Part shown: positions 7,409 through 16,895 of the stretch, one piece after another
Layout of the letters: each line of letters begins with the position of its first letter
Position numbering within the stretch: the stretch's first letter is position 1
NCBI RefSeq assembly: GCF_001870905.1
Contig: NZ_LNDC01000022.1
Span: 255-43,379 of the forward strand
Length of the DNA stretch: 43,125 bases
Direction: 5' to 3'
From: Geitlerinema sp. PCC 9228
GTDB lineage: Bacteria > Cyanobacteriota > Cyanobacteriia > Cyanobacteriales > PCC-9228
The notes under the pieces: model-generated
Database searches by the model: none
The model's input: the letters and a program-made list of their open reading frames with translations, nothing else
Told to the model about the DNA's origin: nothing
Position numbers and translations under genes: made by a program

Positions 7409-8482
7409 TTAGACAACTTGAAGTAGTGGCACTTCAAAGTAGCCTGGAGTGGCAGGTATGCCTTGAAGCGTTACCAGCACCTGCAAGCGATACAGACCTA
7501 GTTGCTGTAAACTAGTTCCAGACAGTAAAACAATATAGGGTGGTTCGTCTTGACTGAGAACCTTAACCTCTGCATTTCCCAAATGAAGGGTTTCACCAGT
7601 AGACCAATGGCGAGCGTAAAACTGCGCCAAAGCAATTACCTGCTGTCGAGCCAAATCGATGGTATTCAACTCCGCCAGATCGAAAACCACTTCTAAAGCA
7701 AAAGACTCATCCCTTTTAATCGAGTCAGAAATTCCTTGACCTGCCTGTTTGACAACCATCGGTTGCTCGGTTCGAGGCGGCTGAAATATTCGTACTTGGC
7801 TGATATTGGTCGTGACAGGCGTTTTGGCGGCGCTTGGTTCCGTTCCCGCATCCGATGCTAAGACCTGGTTGACTCGCTCCAATATCCATGGTTGGAGTGC
7901 CTCGCTCTCAATCCCGAGCCATGTCTTGACAGCATTGGTTTGTACGTGTCGAACCGTCGTTTGGTGCTCTGTCATATCCGCGATCGCTCTACTTTGAAAT
8001 TCTACTGTAAAGGAAGCCAACGGGATCCATGTTTCCTCAAAATTGGTAGGGGATGCTTCGGTTTCAGTCTCCGCTTCAGTATCTGTTTGCGCCTCATCCC
8101 CTGGGGAATGCACCTGGGTTCGATCTGGCTCATCTATTTCAGCTTCTTCTGTTAGGGAAGCCAAGCTCGTTTCCCTTTCTTCTTCAGAAGGAGATTCCGT
8201 AGATTGGTTAGTTTCGCTGGTTGGGAAGGAAATTTCTACTGCCAACGTTTGAGCTTGCGCGCGCCATTGCTCAATTTCGCTGGCAGATACATTGTCTCCC
8301 TGTGCTTTCAGCTGAGACTCCAATTCCTCAACCGAGGCATCCGCTAGTTTTTGAAAAGTGTCAATACCAATTAATTTCAGCCATTGTTCCCTGGTGGCAG
8401 CGATGCCTGTAATTCTGGTCAGGTCGTCGCCTTCTCCACCATTGCCATTGGGTGGTACTGGATTGGTTGTTGATGTCGTCAT
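7409..8482 (-). CDS. Helix-hairpin-helix (DUF4332/COG3743-like) protein with a C-terminal beta-rich domain
   Basis: A 357-residue protein. Residues about 18-85 form a helix-hairpin-helix-like region, DDLTRITGIAATREQWLKL then GIDTFQKLADASVEELESQL, resembling DUF4332 or COG3743 HHH domains that often bind DNA or serve as protein docking modules. A very acidic, low-complexity linker follows (residues about 90-150, rich in E, T, S, D), then a short helical segment. The last 100 residues are beta-rich, with DESFALEVVFDL, FYARHWSTGETLHLG and GLYRLQVLVTLQGIP. The start is ATG 8482, because AAGGAAGGAA (8488-8497) lies just upstream; an in-frame ATG at 8503 precedes that site. It sits between the 149-residue beta protein and the SUKH gene. 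Function unknown. Confidence 0.75.
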   Translation of the reverse strand: MTTSTTNPVPPNGNGGEGDDLTRITGIAATREQWLKLIGIDTFQKLADASVEELESQLKAQGDNVSASEIEQWRAQAQTLAVEISFPTSETNQSTESPSEEERETSLASLTEEAEIDEPDRTQVHSPGDEAQTDTEAETETEASPTNFEETWIPLASFTVEFQSRAIADMTEHQTTVRHVQTNAVKTWLGIESEALQPWILERVNQVLASDAGTEPSAAKTPVTTNISQVRIFQPPRTEQPMVVKQAGQGISDSIKRDESFALEVVFDLAELNTIDLARQQVIALAQFYARHWSTGETLHLGNAEVKVLSQDEPPYIVLLSGTSLQQLGLYRLQVLVTLQGIPATPGYFEVPLLQVV

Positions 8483-8507
8483 TTGAGTTCCTTCCTTGAC
8501 CATTTAG

Positions 8508-8542
8508 AAAACTGGCAGGTAACTATAGAACCTGCCAGTTTT
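8508..8542 (-). terminator. Perfect 13-bp hairpin between two genes of the minus-strand cluster
   Basis: AAAACTGGCAGGT at 8508-8520 and its exact reverse complement at 8530-8542 enclose a 9-nt loop. On the minus strand the stem ends in TTTTC, a short U tract, 64 nt after the stop of the 149-residue protein gene and 26 nt before the start of the HHH gene. It could be a leaky terminator or an mRNA-stabilising stem that sets the ratio of the two products. The U tract is too short for a confident full terminator. Confidence 0.6.
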
Positions 8543-8605
8543 GGTAGCGCCTTTCTCAGTCGCTAGGCATCATTGCACTCAACCAATTGCGAGGAAAAGT
8601 TGCAA

Positions 8606-9055
8606 TTAGGAATAAGTCTGGACAGTGAGTCCGTCGATAAAACCAGTTGCAATCGGATGGGAAAAAGCTACAGGAGCAGTAATGGTTACAACCGCTGCTA
8701 CCTTGTAAACCGTGTTCCCAGTTAAGCCAGCACCGCTGGGGGTAATTGGTGCGGTTTTCACGGTATAATCGCTGGTACCGGGAACCGTGGTGATGGTGGC
8801 TGGTAGTTTGACTTCGCTGCCAGGACCAATAGACTCGCCGTAAAAGTCCACTTGAACTGTCAGAGGTAAGTGCATCAGAAGTTGTACCAACGGAGCGTTG
8901 CCGCTGAATTTGACTTCCGCGCTTAACTCAAATTGCTCGTTCATTTTCAGAATGGTTGCTGGCGCTGGTGCGCTAGGATCCAAACCCTGAATATTGAGAC
9001 TGCCAAAATCAACTGCTAGCGGGGGAGCAAAGGGAATTTGGACTTGAGTAGCCAT
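8606..9055 (-). CDS. Uncharacterised beta-rich protein, 149 residues
   Basis: I do not recognise the family by name. The protein has no signal peptide or membrane helix and is made of alternating hydrophobic strands: NEQFELSAEVKFSG, LPLTVQVDFYGESIGPGSEV, TVYKVAAVVTITAP, FIDGLTVQTYS. It has low charge, no cysteine and a proline-rich start (QIPFAPPLAVDFG), which suggests a single beta-sandwich domain. The order of motifs matches the C-terminal 100 residues of the neighbouring HHH protein. The start ATG 9055 has GAGG 8 nt upstream. It is the first gene of the three-gene minus-strand cluster and is divergent from the LuxR-type regulator about 960 bp away. Confidence 0.7.
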   Translation of the reverse strand: MATQVQIPFAPPLAVDFGSLNIQGLDPSAPAPATILKMNEQFELSAEVKFSGNAPLVQLLMHLPLTVQVDFYGESIGPGSEVKLPATITTVPGTSDYTVKTAPITPSGAGLTGNTVYKVAAVVTITAPVAFSHPIATGFIDGLTVQTYS

Positions 9056-9263
9056 ATTAGTATCCTCGTTTTTTTCTCTGTTAGGGAATTGGAATGGTTA
9101 GCAAGCCTGCGTAGAATGAGCTGTTGTTCTTCTTCTTTTCAGCTCTACTCTGTCTTAAGCTTGTTAACTGCTTGCATCGTGGCATGGGGATTTTGCGTTT
9201 GGCGTCACCCTGAGGGGGTACTCTTGTTTTCCTTGAGGAAGGGAATCAGTTTGAGGATGTTTG

Positions 9264-9386
9264 CTAGAATTTCTTTAAAAGTTTGCAATAAATAATTGAG
9301 GTGTTCCTGTAGGGGTGCCTTACGGAGTAGCCCCACAAGGAAAATTGGGATATTTCAGAAAAATCATTGTTTTTTAGAGATAGTAT
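9264..9386. mobile_element. Diverged MITE-like element, copy C (123 bp)
   Basis: It aligns end to end with copies A and B in the same orientation: TTTCTTTAAAAGTTTGCAA near the left end, a central GTAGGGGTGC ... AGTAGCCCCAC, and AATCATTGTTTTTTAGAGAT close to the right end. The terminal repeats have decayed (CTAGAATTTC and AGAGATAGTAT), so it is an older insertion. It lies in the spacer between the minus-strand cluster and the LuxR gene, upstream of the first cluster gene. Confidence 0.65.
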
Positions 9387-9863
9387 GCAATATTCCCGTA
9401 CTGGCTGGTGAAAAGACAACTGACTGCCTTATCTACCCTGGTGGAATGGAGTTGCTTTTTACGTAAAAACACGCAAAAATAAAACTTTTAGCAAGAAAGC
9501 ACGAGAAAATTTTGCGCAAAAATACGTGAAATATTGAAATATCCGTCAAAAAGTCAAATGAAAGCGAAAATTAAGTCGCTTCTGGTTTTTTCTAAGGTTC
9601 ATCTTTCTAAGTAAGTTTTTGTTGCCGATGCTGACGGTCTAAATGCTTGATTTTAGGAAATTTCAATGGTTGGTATGTACTTGATTTTTATTTTGTCGCT
9701 CTTTTTGAGATTGTCCGGATGGCTGTAATTTTCACAGACAGACATAAATGTATGGTATGGCGAATGATAGCTTGAAGTTGCTTCTATACTGGTAAATCTA
9801 TAAGTCTAGAGAATATTTGATGAATTTTTTGATTGATGAATTTTTCCAGATTATTTTCTTTTG
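9387..9863. other. AT-rich divergent intergenic stretch with no gene seen
   Basis: The stretch between the element at 9264-9386 and the putative LuxR promoter has no plausible coding frame on either strand. It is AT-rich with short direct repeats, for example GATGAATTTTT at 9818-9828 and again at 9835-9845. It may carry operators for the two divergent transcripts, but I cannot define a site. Confidence 0.5.
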
Positions 9864-9891
9864 TTTACATTTTGTCTTTATATAATATAAA
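9864..9891 (+). promoter_or_regulatory. Candidate sigma70-type promoter for the LuxR-type gene
   Basis: TTTACA at 9864-9869 and TATAAA at 9886-9891 are separated by 16 bp, with an overlapping TATAAT at 9881-9886. This is the best-formed promoter match in the divergent spacer. It predicts a leader of roughly 120 nt before the ATG at 10019. Confidence 0.4.
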
Positions 9892-9927
9892 TGCCGCACT
9901 AGGACTGGATAGTACCCTTTTGGGGTC

Positions 9928-9973
9928 ATGGCAAGAAGGAGATTATTTTGACATGATACTAGCAGGTATATAA
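9928..9973 (+). other. Two tandem mini-ORFs in the LuxR leader
   Basis: ATG at 9928 encodes MARRRLF and stops at 9951; ATG at 9953 encodes MILAGI and stops at 9973. AAGGAG at 9935-9940, inside the first, is placed 12 nt before the second ATG. Both lie between the candidate promoter and the LuxR gene and could act as upstream ORFs. Frames this short can easily occur by chance. Confidence 0.25.
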
Positions 9974-10018
9974 GCAGATCGATTGCCCAAAAAAGAGGTT
10001 ATCCCTGCTTGAAAAATC

Positions 10019-10663
10019 ATGAAAATGCTTAGGGTTGAGGATATGTCCCAAACGCATGATGGCTTAAATTGGTCAAAAACCGCATTTGATTCTTACCAGA
10101 TGGACAAGGTATGTTTGGATCTATCCAAAAATAAAAATATTTCTTTACAAGAAATCGTGGAAAGATTTGTAGATGGCTTGTTGATTATCACGGATAAACA
10201 AGAATTGGTTTATCTGAATGAAAGAGCTCGTCGGATTTTCCGCAAACTCAACCCCAACAGGCATCATGTTAATGAAATCCCTTCAGAGATTTGGCATCTT
10301 TCTCAGTTTATTTTGGAAAGCTACCGTCGGTTTCCCCATCAAAATTGGATGATGGAATCCCAGGTTTTTACGCAAAATTCTGTAGCCATTCGGGTGCGCG
10401 TTCAGTACATTCAACGGGAGTTGTGCGCATCTTCCTATTTGATAGTGACAGTGGAGGATCTTTACAAGCCGGTTGAAAAAATAGCACTTGCAGAGGCGGA
10501 AAAATATGGGTTGACTCCTCGTGAGAAAGAGGTGTGGATGCTCCAAAAAGAAAATTATACTTACAAGCAAATTGCTTCGGAACTTTACATTACGCCGAAT
10601 ACAGTCAAAAAACACATGAAAAGTATTTATTGCAAGCGTAAGGCTTATTTGGGAATTGAGTGA
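10019..10663 (+). CDS. PAS-LuxR type transcriptional regulator
   Basis: A 214-residue regulator. Residues about 40-145 resemble a PAS domain (SLQEIVERFVDGLLIITDKQ, VYLNERARRIFRKL, then VRVQYIQREL and YLIVTVEDL). Residues about 160-210 are a LuxR-type helix-turn-helix: LTPREKEVWMLQKENYTYKQ and IASELYITPNTVKKHMKSIY. There is no receiver domain, so control is presumably by a ligand or redox signal at the PAS domain, or by expression level. ATGs at 10019, 10025 and 10043 are all possible starts. None has an ideal ribosome binding site, although TTGAGG precedes the third. It is divergent from the beta-protein/HHH/SUKH cluster and is the obvious candidate regulator of it, which is an inference from position only. 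Confidence 0.85.
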   Translation: MKMLRVEDMSQTHDGLNWSKTAFDSYQMDKVCLDLSKNKNISLQEIVERFVDGLLIITDKQELVYLNERARRIFRKLNPNRHHVNEIPSEIWHLSQFILESYRRFPHQNWMMESQVFTQNSVAIRVRVQYIQRELCASSYLIVTVEDLYKPVEKIALAEAEKYGLTPREKEVWMLQKENYTYKQIASELYITPNTVKKHMKSIYCKRKAYLGIE

Positions 10664-11058
10664 TTTTGAAAAACGATGGGGTCAAACACAGCCGGCAATT
10701 TTATTTTACGCCATTTCTTTTACGTACGTAGGGACAGGCGCGATCGCTTTTTAGAAACAAAATCTATTTTTCCGATTCATACCCAACCCCAACTCCACAA
10801 AAATTTGCTGATATTCTCCAGCTCGCTGCGATCGCGCGGTATAAAAACAGCAAGAACATTCTACAGTATTTTTCTACTTGCAATCGTCGAGGGCGAGTCT
10901 CAAAAACTGATAAGATAACCTTTTGATGGCTTGGTGGCCACCTGCTAGCTCCTGGCTGTTGGGTCTTGGAAATACCAAAAAAGCCCAATACCATCCTTTT
11001 TGGGGCAGTTCCCACCAAAAAATCCAGACGATCGCACATTTTGAGTTACCCGTCGCGC
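10664..11058. other. Intergenic stretch with no gene seen
   Basis: Between the LuxR-type gene and the DUF3352 gene there are HIP1-type sites but no convincing gene on either strand. The frame of the DUF3352 gene stays open back to ATG 10966, but that extension reads as random sequence before the hydrophobic signal segment. Confidence 0.5.
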
Positions 11059-12777
11059 ATGATGAGCCTACGTTCGTTTTTTCTTGCCTTGGCTGTTGCC
11101 GCTCTGTCGCTGTTGCTGGTAGCAGGAAGTGGCGCGTATTGGTTGTACAACCACAGTCCTCTATCCATACTTGGTGGTACGACTTCCACCTATCCCCAAA
11201 CCACCCTTTTTATTCCCAAGTCAGCACCCGCTATGGCTTCTTTGCTAGTGAATCCAGAACGAGTGGATAACTTACTGCGGGTTTTGGTGGCACCCGAGAA
11301 CCGCCGCCAAATCCATCGGGAGTGGCAAAATTTAGAGCAAAACTTACTTTTTAAGACGGGATGGGAATACCAAAGGGACATTGCTCCTTGGTTGGGTGAT
11401 GAAACCACCATTGCGGTAACCACAGCCGATATTGACCGGGATGCCAGCAACGGTCAAATGCCTGGTTATTTATTGGCGACAACCACTAAAAACAATGCCA
11501 CCGTCCAAGATTTTTTACAATCGCTGTTGCGTCGGGGAAAATCGCCAGCATGGAGCGAACATACTTACAAAGGCGTACGCTTGTTTGCCCAACCATCTTT
11601 GGCAGCCGAATCGGAGGTTAGTACTCACCCTACAGAGCAAATGGCCGTAGCAACGGTTGCCAATCGCTTTGTTTTGCTAGCCAACCACCCGCAAGTAATT
11701 CGAGATGCAGTTGATAGCGCCCAAGTGAGCAATTTGAGTTTGGCAAGCGATCGCAATTACCAACAAACCCTGGCGCAGTTGGCACCTCAAAAAGTAGGGG
11801 TAGCTTTTGGGAATCTACCCCAACTAACAGCATGGTTGGGAAACGAGGCTGCTTTGCGTTCCTCTGCCGACCCTTATGAAAAACTGGGGTTGGCTTTAGA
11901 GTTGAAACCGGCAGGAATGATTTGGGAAATTGCCGCCACCGGTCCTTTAAAAACAGCCAGCCAGCAACTCCCCCTACTGTCGGAACCCGTAACGGCTTTG
12001 CAATATTTACCTGCCAACAGTAACTTGGCTATTGGTAGCCGGGATTTGCGCGCACTCTGGCAACAGCTACAACCCCTCCTACAAAGCGATAGTACCCTCG
12101 CAGAGACTATGCGTTCGGTGGTTGGAGATTTGCAACGTCGTTGGGGGGTGGATCTGGAAGAGGAAATTTTTCGATGGTATGAGGGAGACTATGCTTTGGG
12201 GGTGGCAAATTCCCATCGCCAAAACCAACAAGATTGGGTATTTGTGGCGCAAGCGGATCGCCAGCAAGCCGATACCATCGCAGAACATCTCAATGCGATC
12301 GCGAAAGCCAACGGGTATACTCTGGGCAAAGTAACTCTACAAGAACAACCAGTATATGCTTGGACGCAATTTGCTGTTGCGCAAAATCCCATCGATGGCA
12401 CCGATCCAAGCAGAACCTTTCCCGTTTTATCGGCAAGGGAAGCTGGAGTTTATACGTATGTCGATGGCTATCAAATTCTGGCGAGTTCCTTAGAAGCGAT
12501 GAACGCAGCCTTACAAGCACCGGGTAATTCTACCCTTGCTAGTCCAGAATTTCAAGCATCCATCGCCCCATTTCGCACGCCCAACCAAGGATATGCTTAT
12601 ATTAACTGGCAAACTATCCGACCCAACTTGGAAAAACAATTTCCTGCCATACGTTGGTTGGAAAATGCTGCCAGTCCAGTTTCCCAGCATTTGCGATCGC
12701 TCACTGCCAGCAGCTATGGTATCCAAAACGGTGTCTTCAAAGGGCGTATTTTTCTGCGACTTACCGCGGCGCAATAA
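11059..12777 (+). CDS. DUF3352 protein with an N-terminal membrane anchor
   Basis: A protein of about 572 residues. The N-terminus (MMSLRSFFLALAVAALSLL) forms one hydrophobic segment, a signal anchor or uncleaved signal peptide, so the bulk is probably periplasmic or thylakoid-lumenal. The body matches cyanobacterial DUF3352 proteins: TTLFIPKSAPAMASLLVNPE, an RDIAPWLGDETTIAVTTADI motif, a repeated lobe with LQYLPANSNLAIGSRDL, then EEIFRWYEGDYALGV and a C-terminal RSLTASSYGIQNGVFKGRI. The function of the family is not established. I place the start at the ATG pair 11059/11062, just before the membrane segment, rather than at 10966. It is followed after 73 nt by the convergent DUF3493 gene. Confidence 0.8.
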   Translation: MMSLRSFFLALAVAALSLLLVAGSGAYWLYNHSPLSILGGTTSTYPQTTLFIPKSAPAMASLLVNPERVDNLLRVLVAPENRRQIHREWQNLEQNLLFKTGWEYQRDIAPWLGDETTIAVTTADIDRDASNGQMPGYLLATTTKNNATVQDFLQSLLRRGKSPAWSEHTYKGVRLFAQPSLAAESEVSTHPTEQMAVATVANRFVLLANHPQVIRDAVDSAQVSNLSLASDRNYQQTLAQLAPQKVGVAFGNLPQLTAWLGNEAALRSSADPYEKLGLALELKPAGMIWEIAATGPLKTASQQLPLLSEPVTALQYLPANSNLAIGSRDLRALWQQLQPLLQSDSTLAETMRSVVGDLQRRWGVDLEEEIFRWYEGDYALGVANSHRQNQQDWVFVAQADRQQADTIAEHLNAIAKANGYTLGKVTLQEQPVYAWTQFAVAQNPIDGTDPSRTFPVLSAREAGVYTYVDGYQILASSLEAMNAALQAPGNSTLASPEFQASIAPFRTPNQGYAYINWQTIRPNLEKQFPAIRWLENAASPVSQHLRSLTASSYGIQNGVFKGRIFLRLTAAQ

Positions 12778-12850
12778 ATTTTAGCGTCTCGGAAAATAGG
12801 AAGAAAAAACCATCAACTCGACTTTTTCCCCTGTTTTTCCTACCCACCGA

Positions 12851-13150
12851 CTACTTTAATTCTTTCTTCTCTTGCTTTTTCTGCTTCTTCTGTTCGAGAC
12901 GAAACAGCCAAACCATCAAAGCAACCACGCCTACCTGGAGGGCAAAATTGGGCAAAACCGAGCTTACGGCTTCTCCTTGGGCAAATTTTGCTAGAAAAAT
13001 AAAAGCACCCAAAAGACCGGAGGCAGCAAAAGTGACGTAAACAAACTGTCGCAAACCTCGGTAGGGTGCCTTCAATTCCGCACGCAGTTGCGCGTACTGT
13101 TCGGGGGGAAATTGCTGTCGCCGATCGCGATTGGAGTTGGGTGCAGGCAT
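12851..13150 (-). CDS. DUF3493 membrane protein (plastid LPA3-like domain)
   Basis: A 99-residue protein with two predicted membrane helices, FVYVTFAASGLLGAFIFLA and LPNFALQVGVVALMVWLF. They are preceded by the conserved AQLRAELKAPYRGLRQF and followed by a lysine-rich tail. This is the DUF3493 pattern shared by cyanobacteria and chloroplasts; the plant relative LPA3 is implicated in photosystem II assembly. A thylakoid role here is inferred from that. It lies 111 nt downstream of the TpsB-type gene on the same strand, and its 3' end faces the DUF3352 gene. Confidence 0.85.
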   Translation of the reverse strand: MPAPNSNRDRRQQFPPEQYAQLRAELKAPYRGLRQFVYVTFAASGLLGAFIFLAKFAQGEAVSSVLPNFALQVGVVALMVWLFRLEQKKQKKQEKKELK

Positions 13151-13261
13151 GAATGGGTCCTAAAATACGGCAAGGGAAAAATTTGGGCGTATTTTCATTA
13201 TTTTAAAAACATTTTCCCATTCTTGCATACAAGAATCTACCAAATGCGATCGCCCAATTTC

Positions 13262-15055
13262 TCAGAAAGGATTCCACTGTAAGGAAAAATAAATCCCATT
13301 CTCTTGCAAACTATCCTTTTCGCGATCGGTATCCACTAAGGGAATTCCCCAATCAACCCTGCCAATCAAACCGTTGGTTTCCCAACGCAATCCCAATCCC
13401 GTTCCCACCAAGGTACTCGGATCGGGATGGTCAGCATCCACATTCCAACCAGTACCAATATCGAAAAAAGGAACCACTTGCAAAATACTCGATTCCGAAA
13501 AACGAACCACTGGCACTTGCACTTCTGCCGAAACCAAAATGCCGCTATCGGTGAGTAGGGTATCTTCGCGGTAACCGCGAACGCTGTTGAAGCCACCCAC
13601 CCCAAAGCGTTCCGACGATAAAAGCGGATCGGCAGCCAGTTGGATATCGGAACGGACCAACAATAGCGTATCTTCCGCTAGCGATCGCAACCACTGCAAT
13701 TGCGTATGCCAAGCAAAAAACTCGCTATCGGGCAAATTTTCGTTATCCGTTGCCCCCAGCCAATCTACCCCAAACCGAAACTCCGAACGCGCCGCAAAAA
13801 TAAATTTCTCTCCCCGTTGGGTCCATTCTTGGAAAAAACGAGCGGTGGTAAGTTTGGTGATTCCTTCGTCGCTGGCAGCCGCCGACAGAGGAAACGATTC
13901 GTCAAGGAGATATGTAAAACTGCGTTCGTGAGCGGCACTCAGACCCACCAAAAATTCCCGATTGGGGGTTTCGATGAGCGGCTGCTCGAAGGTGAGTTCG
14001 TAGGTTTGGGTTTCGGCTTTAATATCTAATCGATCGAAGGGTTCCTCGATAATATTGCCTTCTTCTAGAGAAGCGCGCAGGCGAATGGTACTGTTGCGGG
14101 CGTTAATGGGGATGCTGTAGCTAGCATCGATATTATTGCTGCCATCGGTGCGCGTGTAGTTGAGTTCCAAGCGATCGCCATTGCCGGTGAGATTGCGGTT
14201 GACCAATTGGGTTTCTTGGCTGAAACTCCCTACGCTGGGGGATTGTCCGTTGTTGAGATTGGCTTGCACCTGCCAGGGGTTGGCTGGTTCCACATCCACC
14301 GACAGCAAGCTCGTACCTGGTTTGGTTCCCGCAGAAAGTTCCGCAGAAATATTTTCAATCAGCGGATCCAATAGCAATAGCTGCAAGGCTTCTAGCAATC
14401 GCTCTTGATGGAGGGGTTGGTCGGTAGCGGCGCGCAAGCGACTACGGATGTAACTGGGTTGTAGGTGTCCTGTGCCCTCGATTTCAATTTCGCTGAGGCG
14501 ACCTTCTATAATGTGAATGGTGACCGTGTTTTCCTCAATTGTTTGGGGGGGAATATAGGCACCAGTGGTAATGTATCCTGCCTTCACGTATTTGTCGGTA
14601 ATCGCCGAACGCGCCCGCAACAGGTCGGCAAAGGTTAGAGGGGTATCGAGAAAGTTATTCAGCTCCTCTTGCAGTTCTCCATCGCTATAAGCAGTATTGC
14701 CTTCAAATTTAAACTTGGTCACCGTAATGGTATCGGGAATGTGGGATGGTGATGGGGAATCCCTTTGCGGGTCCATTTCCGGTAGCAAATCTTCTAAGGG
14801 AGGCAGACGCGGCACTGTCTCCGGCAAACGATCGCGTTCTTGGGTGGGAAATACATCCTGAGTGGGAGGTAGTTGCGATCGCCAAAGTCGTTCCCCTGGG
14901 GGATTCGCCGCTTTTCGCAGGGGAACAGATACTTTGGTTGTTGCCACCCCCTCTGGCTGGATGCTTCCCCATACCACTTCTGCCACCAAACCAGGCAACA
15001 AAGACATGCTGCCAACCATCAAAAATCTCAATTGCTGCCATCCGAGTTGGTTCAC
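13262..15055 (-). CDS. TpsB/FhaC-type outer-membrane transporter (ShlB/HecB family)
   Basis: A 597-residue two-partner-secretion or Omp85-type transporter. It has an N-terminal signal region (FLMVGSMSLLPGLVAEVVWG), a proline-rich linker, and one clear POTRA_2 domain at about residues 110-195 (TVTKFKFEGNTAYSDGELQE; VTIHIIEGRLSEIEIEG). This is followed by a 16-strand-type beta barrel. The barrel contains the ShlB signature FGVGGFNSVRGYREDTLL, with the VRGY motif that lies in the pore in this family, and ends in an aromatic residue (SLQWNPF). Such proteins export a large partner (TpsA), but none is next to it, so the substrate is unknown. An ATG start directly before the signal region supports the chosen start. 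Confidence 0.9.
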   Translation of the reverse strand: MNQLGWQQLRFLMVGSMSLLPGLVAEVVWGSIQPEGVATTKVSVPLRKAANPPGERLWRSQLPPTQDVFPTQERDRLPETVPRLPPLEDLLPEMDPQRDSPSPSHIPDTITVTKFKFEGNTAYSDGELQEELNNFLDTPLTFADLLRARSAITDKYVKAGYITTGAYIPPQTIEENTVTIHIIEGRLSEIEIEGTGHLQPSYIRSRLRAATDQPLHQERLLEALQLLLLDPLIENISAELSAGTKPGTSLLSVDVEPANPWQVQANLNNGQSPSVGSFSQETQLVNRNLTGNGDRLELNYTRTDGSNNIDASYSIPINARNSTIRLRASLEEGNIIEEPFDRLDIKAETQTYELTFEQPLIETPNREFLVGLSAAHERSFTYLLDESFPLSAAASDEGITKLTTARFFQEWTQRGEKFIFAARSEFRFGVDWLGATDNENLPDSEFFAWHTQLQWLRSLAEDTLLLVRSDIQLAADPLLSSERFGVGGFNSVRGYREDTLLTDSGILVSAEVQVPVVRFSESSILQVVPFFDIGTGWNVDADHPDPSTLVGTGLGLRWETNGLIGRVDWGIPLVDTDREKDSLQENGIYFSLQWNPF

Positions 15056-15502
15056 ATCAATCTCCCAGTCGATTTAGAAGCAAACAATAGCAATATTTTT
15101 TCCCAAAAACTGTCAAAAACTGCAATAAAATCGAACATCGATAGCACTAGTCCCTTTGTTAATAGGAACTGCCTATTTCTAATATTTTTCCTAGGCGGCC
15201 TGGTTCTATCGTGCCCCTTCCCTCGATCTTGCGCACGGTTGACCGCCAAACAGAAAAATTTGAGCGTTCGGCTGTTTTTCCCCTCCCGAATTGCAACGGT
15301 TTCTGCTATCCCAGTGGTTTGTGTTCTCACCCTCCCCTAGCGATCGCCAAGCTAGGAACAGCTCGTCGAACGCTTGCCTTCAAGAGCAACCGCTGTCCAA
15401 AATAAAATCGCAAAAACCCTGGTGGCGTATTGACAAACGCCCCTATTTCCTATCCGTCTTTCCCATCGCCAACCAGCGATTTCATAGCTCCATCGCAGGA
15501 AA
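15056..15502. other. Intergenic stretch with no gene seen
   Basis: This is the region upstream of the TpsB-type gene and downstream of the GNAT gene. Frames on both strands read as low-quality sequence with no family resemblance. It presumably holds the TpsB promoter, but I see no clear match. Confidence 0.5.

Positions 15503-16895
<1,393 letters not shown>

Noticed and set aside
13374-14408. Several antisense frames within the TpsB-type gene
   Set aside because: They are antisense shadows of a strong coding sequence and are rich in S, R and P, as expected from the complement.
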